From Clarkia xantiana subsp. parviflora (Eukaryota; Streptophyta; Magnoliopsida; Myrtales; Onagraceae): a stretch of DNA of 64,000 bases. Position numbers and translations under genes: made by a program. Shown here one piece after another: positions 61,440 to 64,000 of the stretch. Each line of letters starts with the position of its first letter. Within the stretch, counting starts at the first letter, position 1. Location of the stretch: contig JAPTYO010000009.1 of the NCBI GenBank assembly GCA_036873135.1, forward strand, positions 21,659,756 through 21,723,755. The letters run 5' to 3'. The notes beneath the pieces were generated by a model. That model searched no databases. It was not told where the DNA came from and saw nothing but the letters and a program-made list of their open reading frames with translations.

Positions 61440-62095
61440 TCAATATCCATCATGGATGGTGTAGAGTGGAATGTTAAACGGCATATTGAATGTGTTCTTA
61501 TTCATTTAAGCATTGACATTCCTACATACATGGTCATGTAATTCAAGAGTTCGAGATATGCACGACCATTAACTTACTACGGAGGTGGATGAATGAAATT
61601 GTTAAAGTCTTGAGGAAAGTTAATCCTCAACAGATGATCGGAGAGATCCAACGACTTTCATCTGAAATTCCTGCAGTCAGAATGAAGATACTGTCGTTTC
61701 CACTTCATGTTCAGGGCCATGATTTTCTTAAGATTTGAACTCCCCCTCTTTCACCTTGGGTTAAACTCAACTTTAATGCTTCTTCTCTAGACGGTCAGAA
61801 AGTGAGTGCAACCATAAATCAAACAAGTGCAATTTTGGATTGTTATCCTTGATACCAATCTAAATGTTGGCAATATTATCATTGAATGAGATTGTAAAAA
61901 CCTCATTAATATTCTTCAAGACTCTTCCTCAACAACTTGGCAACTTAAGAATTTAATTGATGATGTTTTACTGTTTTCTCTATGCGGCTCTTAACCGAAG
62001 ACTCAATTTATCATAAAAGAATGAAATTTACCAACACATAGTCTGGCCTCATATGCTTTTCGTAATTGTGAATTCTCCTTTTGTTTTTCCTATTA
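61440..62095 (+). pseudogene. LINE RNase H-like fragment
   Basis: In one frame PPLSPWVKLNFNASSLDGQK matches the start of the RNase H domain carried by plant LINEs. Further on, DCKNLINILQDSSSTTWQLK and NLIDDVLLFSLCGS, then LASYAFRNCEFSF, match its later part. Stops interrupt it. It is in the expected order and orientation after the zinc-binding fragment at 59700, separated from it by the foldback element. Confidence 0.5.
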
Positions 62096-62513
62096 CACAG
62101 TTTTCCTCTCAGGTCTTCACTGTTATTGAAGTGAACAGAAGTTTGGTTGCCATTGTTCTAATTATAAATTAATTTTCTTGTTCTGCTTTTGTTACGATAC
62201 TCTATAAAGGTTCAAACTATACTGGCCAAACTATATTTGTCATTTGTACCCAAAAAGTAATAATTTGTTTCATTTACAGTAAGTTAATGTAATACTACGT
62301 ATGAATGTTTATTTTAATTTAAAAATATGGTTTACTGTAAAGCACGCATGTGCCAGTATAGTTGAGTTTCTACACATTCCTCCTTGGACCAATAACAACT
62401 AGGTTCCTTACACATACCAATAACAACTGCATAACAAGCTTTTAAGAGGGTTCATTACACATAACAAAATGCATCCACTATAAGTGGGTCATCTACACAT
62501 ACAAAACGACACC
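62096..62513. other. Spacer / 3' flank of the GRF gene
   Basis: Contains AT-rich sequence and repeats of TACACATACCAATAACAACT-like phrases near 62385-62510. No gene seen. Confidence 0.4.
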
Positions 62514-63390
62514 CTACACTATTTTTCTTAAAATACAAAATAAACCTACAACACCTGCTACATATACAGAAATCCTGATCCCATTTCTTAATTGTGCGTT
62601 CTCCAGCTCCAATTTTTTATGCTCCATCTCCAACATTGTAATCTCAGCCTTCAATTCAGCAATGTCAAACACAAAATTCTCATTCGCTATCTCCAAGGAT
62701 GTAATATTACTCTTCAATTCAGCAATATCAAGCACAAAAAACTCATTCTCCATCTCCAGGGTTGAACATCTGGTAGTCAATGTTTGGTGCACTGATTGGA
62801 ATTCATGTATTGCTCTCTTCCCGTAACCACATATTAACGGATCTTCCCACTCAAAAAACTTACATCCAGTCTCCTCACCAACCTGTATACATTGGCAACA
62901 CTACATACAGACATAACAGTAATCAATATATTTCACCTTAAATGAACACTTAGTTACTATTTACTACTCCTAATTGATAAACCAGAAAACCTAATATAAT
63001 CCTAGTTCAGAAAGCCAAATTCAAAAACCATAATTGAACACTTAATTGGTATATACTACCCCTAATTGACAAACCAGAAAACCTAATTCAGTCCAATCTA
63101 ATTTCAATCCAGAAAACCCCAATTCAGCCCTAAATCCAAACCCTAATTGAATATTGGACAACAATATCCTACAAAAATTGAGTTGTTCACCATGAAAGTC
63201 GTAAAAGCCATAAAGACTAAGCAGCAATACCTTCCAATAAGGGCACCCCTGAAACCTCCTGGTAAAACCACGTATAAGACGGAATCATTGTGCAGTCTGC
63301 TCCGCAAAAGCACCTCCGTAATTCATTTGGAGGAATCTCGGCCGTGTATTGGGAAGGTGGAGGGTGTGAAAGCAGAGAGCTCCCGTTCAT
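62514..63390 (-). pseudogene. GRF zinc-finger/coiled-coil protein with a frameshift in the finger
   Basis: Two minus-strand exons: 63390-63231 (ATG, then RCFCGADCTMIPSYTW) and 62882-62514 (VGEETGCKFFEWEDPLICGY onward). Together they match the plant GRF-finger plus coiled-coil plus C-terminal membrane-segment type. The expected finger continuation, RRFQGCPYWK, is present but in another frame: the shift falls at about 63258-63270, near TGGTTTTACCAGG. Exon 2 is in frame with RRFQGC, not with the ATG. The tail has repeated coiled-coil blocks (FFVLDIAELKSNITSLEIAN and FVFDIAELKAEITMLEMEHK) and a membrane segment (ISVYVAGVVGLFCIL). An assembly error is the alternative to a true pseudogene. Confidence 0.65.
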
Positions 63391-64000
63391 CTTTATGGTC
63401 TTCGAGATTGAAGGCGGGAAGAAGGGAAGCAGAAGAGGAGGTTCAAAATGATGTAATAACGTACCTTGAAGTTTTTTTTTCGAACTACAAAAACAAAAAG
63501 GGTCACGTGCTGTGCACGTCGCCATGTAACAGGTGTTTTACACGGAAAATTAACGGAGGTATCATAAGGATACAAGTTGGAAAAAATTGGTCAGGATTTC
63601 AATTCTTCACAGTATCATATTTTAAATTTATTTGAAATAAATATTTGGGAATTTCAATTACAAACAATTTCAAGTGGGATAATTCAATTAATTTAGGAAT
63701 AAATTTTACGTGTCATATTTTAATAGCGCGTTTAATTAGTGTTTTTATCTAAAATAATTCAATTAATGTGGGATTAATTAGGCTTTACAAATGGAAAATA
63801 CTTACGCGCTATAATTGATTCAGATATTTTCTTCAATGGGACCGTCCCAACAGATGGCACCTAAGTATATATTTTTAAATTCATTTCATTTATCAGTGTC
63901 GAGTTACTTGAAATAAATAATTTCTTTAGAAGAAGATAGTTATTTTGAATGAATATTGTATACTTTTATTGGCCAATTATTAAGTGCACCTACTATAATA
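63391..64000. other. Right-edge spacer and upstream region of the GRF gene
   Basis: The part to about 63480 is the probable leader (minus-strand CTTCCCTTCTTCCCGCC). Beyond it the DNA is AT-rich and no gene is seen. Confidence 0.4.

Overview
The window is nuclear DNA of a flowering plant, most likely a eudicot. The supporting evidence is spliced genes with GT-AG introns and T-rich acceptors, plant-type gene families (an NFXL zinc-finger regulator, a short ORP3-type oxysterol-binding protein, a mitochondrial FtsH10-type protease, a DUF4057 fragment), AT-rich spacers, and a dense load of MITEs, Helitrons and other transposon remnants. I cannot name the species. No rRNA, tRNA, CRISPR array or prokaryotic operon was seen.

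Five protein-coding genes could be rebuilt exon by exon with continuous reading frames: a SEC14-like CRAL-TRIO lipid-transfer protein (minus, 5028-8014, 469 aa); an NFXL1-like RING/NF-X1 zinc-finger protein (plus, 27520-30886, 1093 aa); a small glyoxalase I/VOC protein (plus, 32404-32922, 145 aa); an ORP3-type oxysterol-binding protein (plus, 47940-51816, 456 aa); and a mitochondrial FtsH AAA metalloprotease (minus, 52435-57106, 806 aa). The last two converge tail to tail with about 0.6 kb between their stop codons. A single-exon ORF at 21817-22428 is probably a sixth gene. A GRF zinc-finger gene at 62514-63390 carries a frameshift. A small two-exon candidate lies near the left edge.

The rest is accessory DNA. 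0-5 kb: an edge gene candidate, a hAT-like remnant, and a Harbinger-type MITE. 8.9-17 kb: a hAT MITE with intact target duplication beside a stack of Helitron ends, one of which encloses a decayed DUF4057 gene fragment. 19.4-20.6 kb: an almost perfect 1.18-kb palindrome with a 9-bp target duplication (Mutator-like foldback). 23-26 kb: a small foldback, a second hAT MITE copy, and a Mutator-like element with a possible captured host segment. 33.1-35 kb: a 1.85-kb Harbinger-type element with an internal duplication and 19-bp GC-rich minisatellites. 36-42.3 kb: a decayed LTR-retrotransposon-like region with gag-like fragments and two different tandem-repeat fields. 43-46 kb: two inverted copies of a Mutator-type MITE. 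57.5-59 kb: a 1.5-kb foldback element just upstream of the FtsH gene. 59.7-62.1 kb: a LINE remnant split by another GC-cored Mutator-like foldback with an intact 9-bp duplication.

The genes are unrelated housekeeping or regulatory genes, with no sign that they act in one pathway. The strongest unusual signal is the repeated appearance of elements with AT-rich terminal arms and GC-rich tandem or palindromic cores, in both Mutator-like and Harbinger-like families. Exact target-site duplications allow several of them to be delimited to the base.
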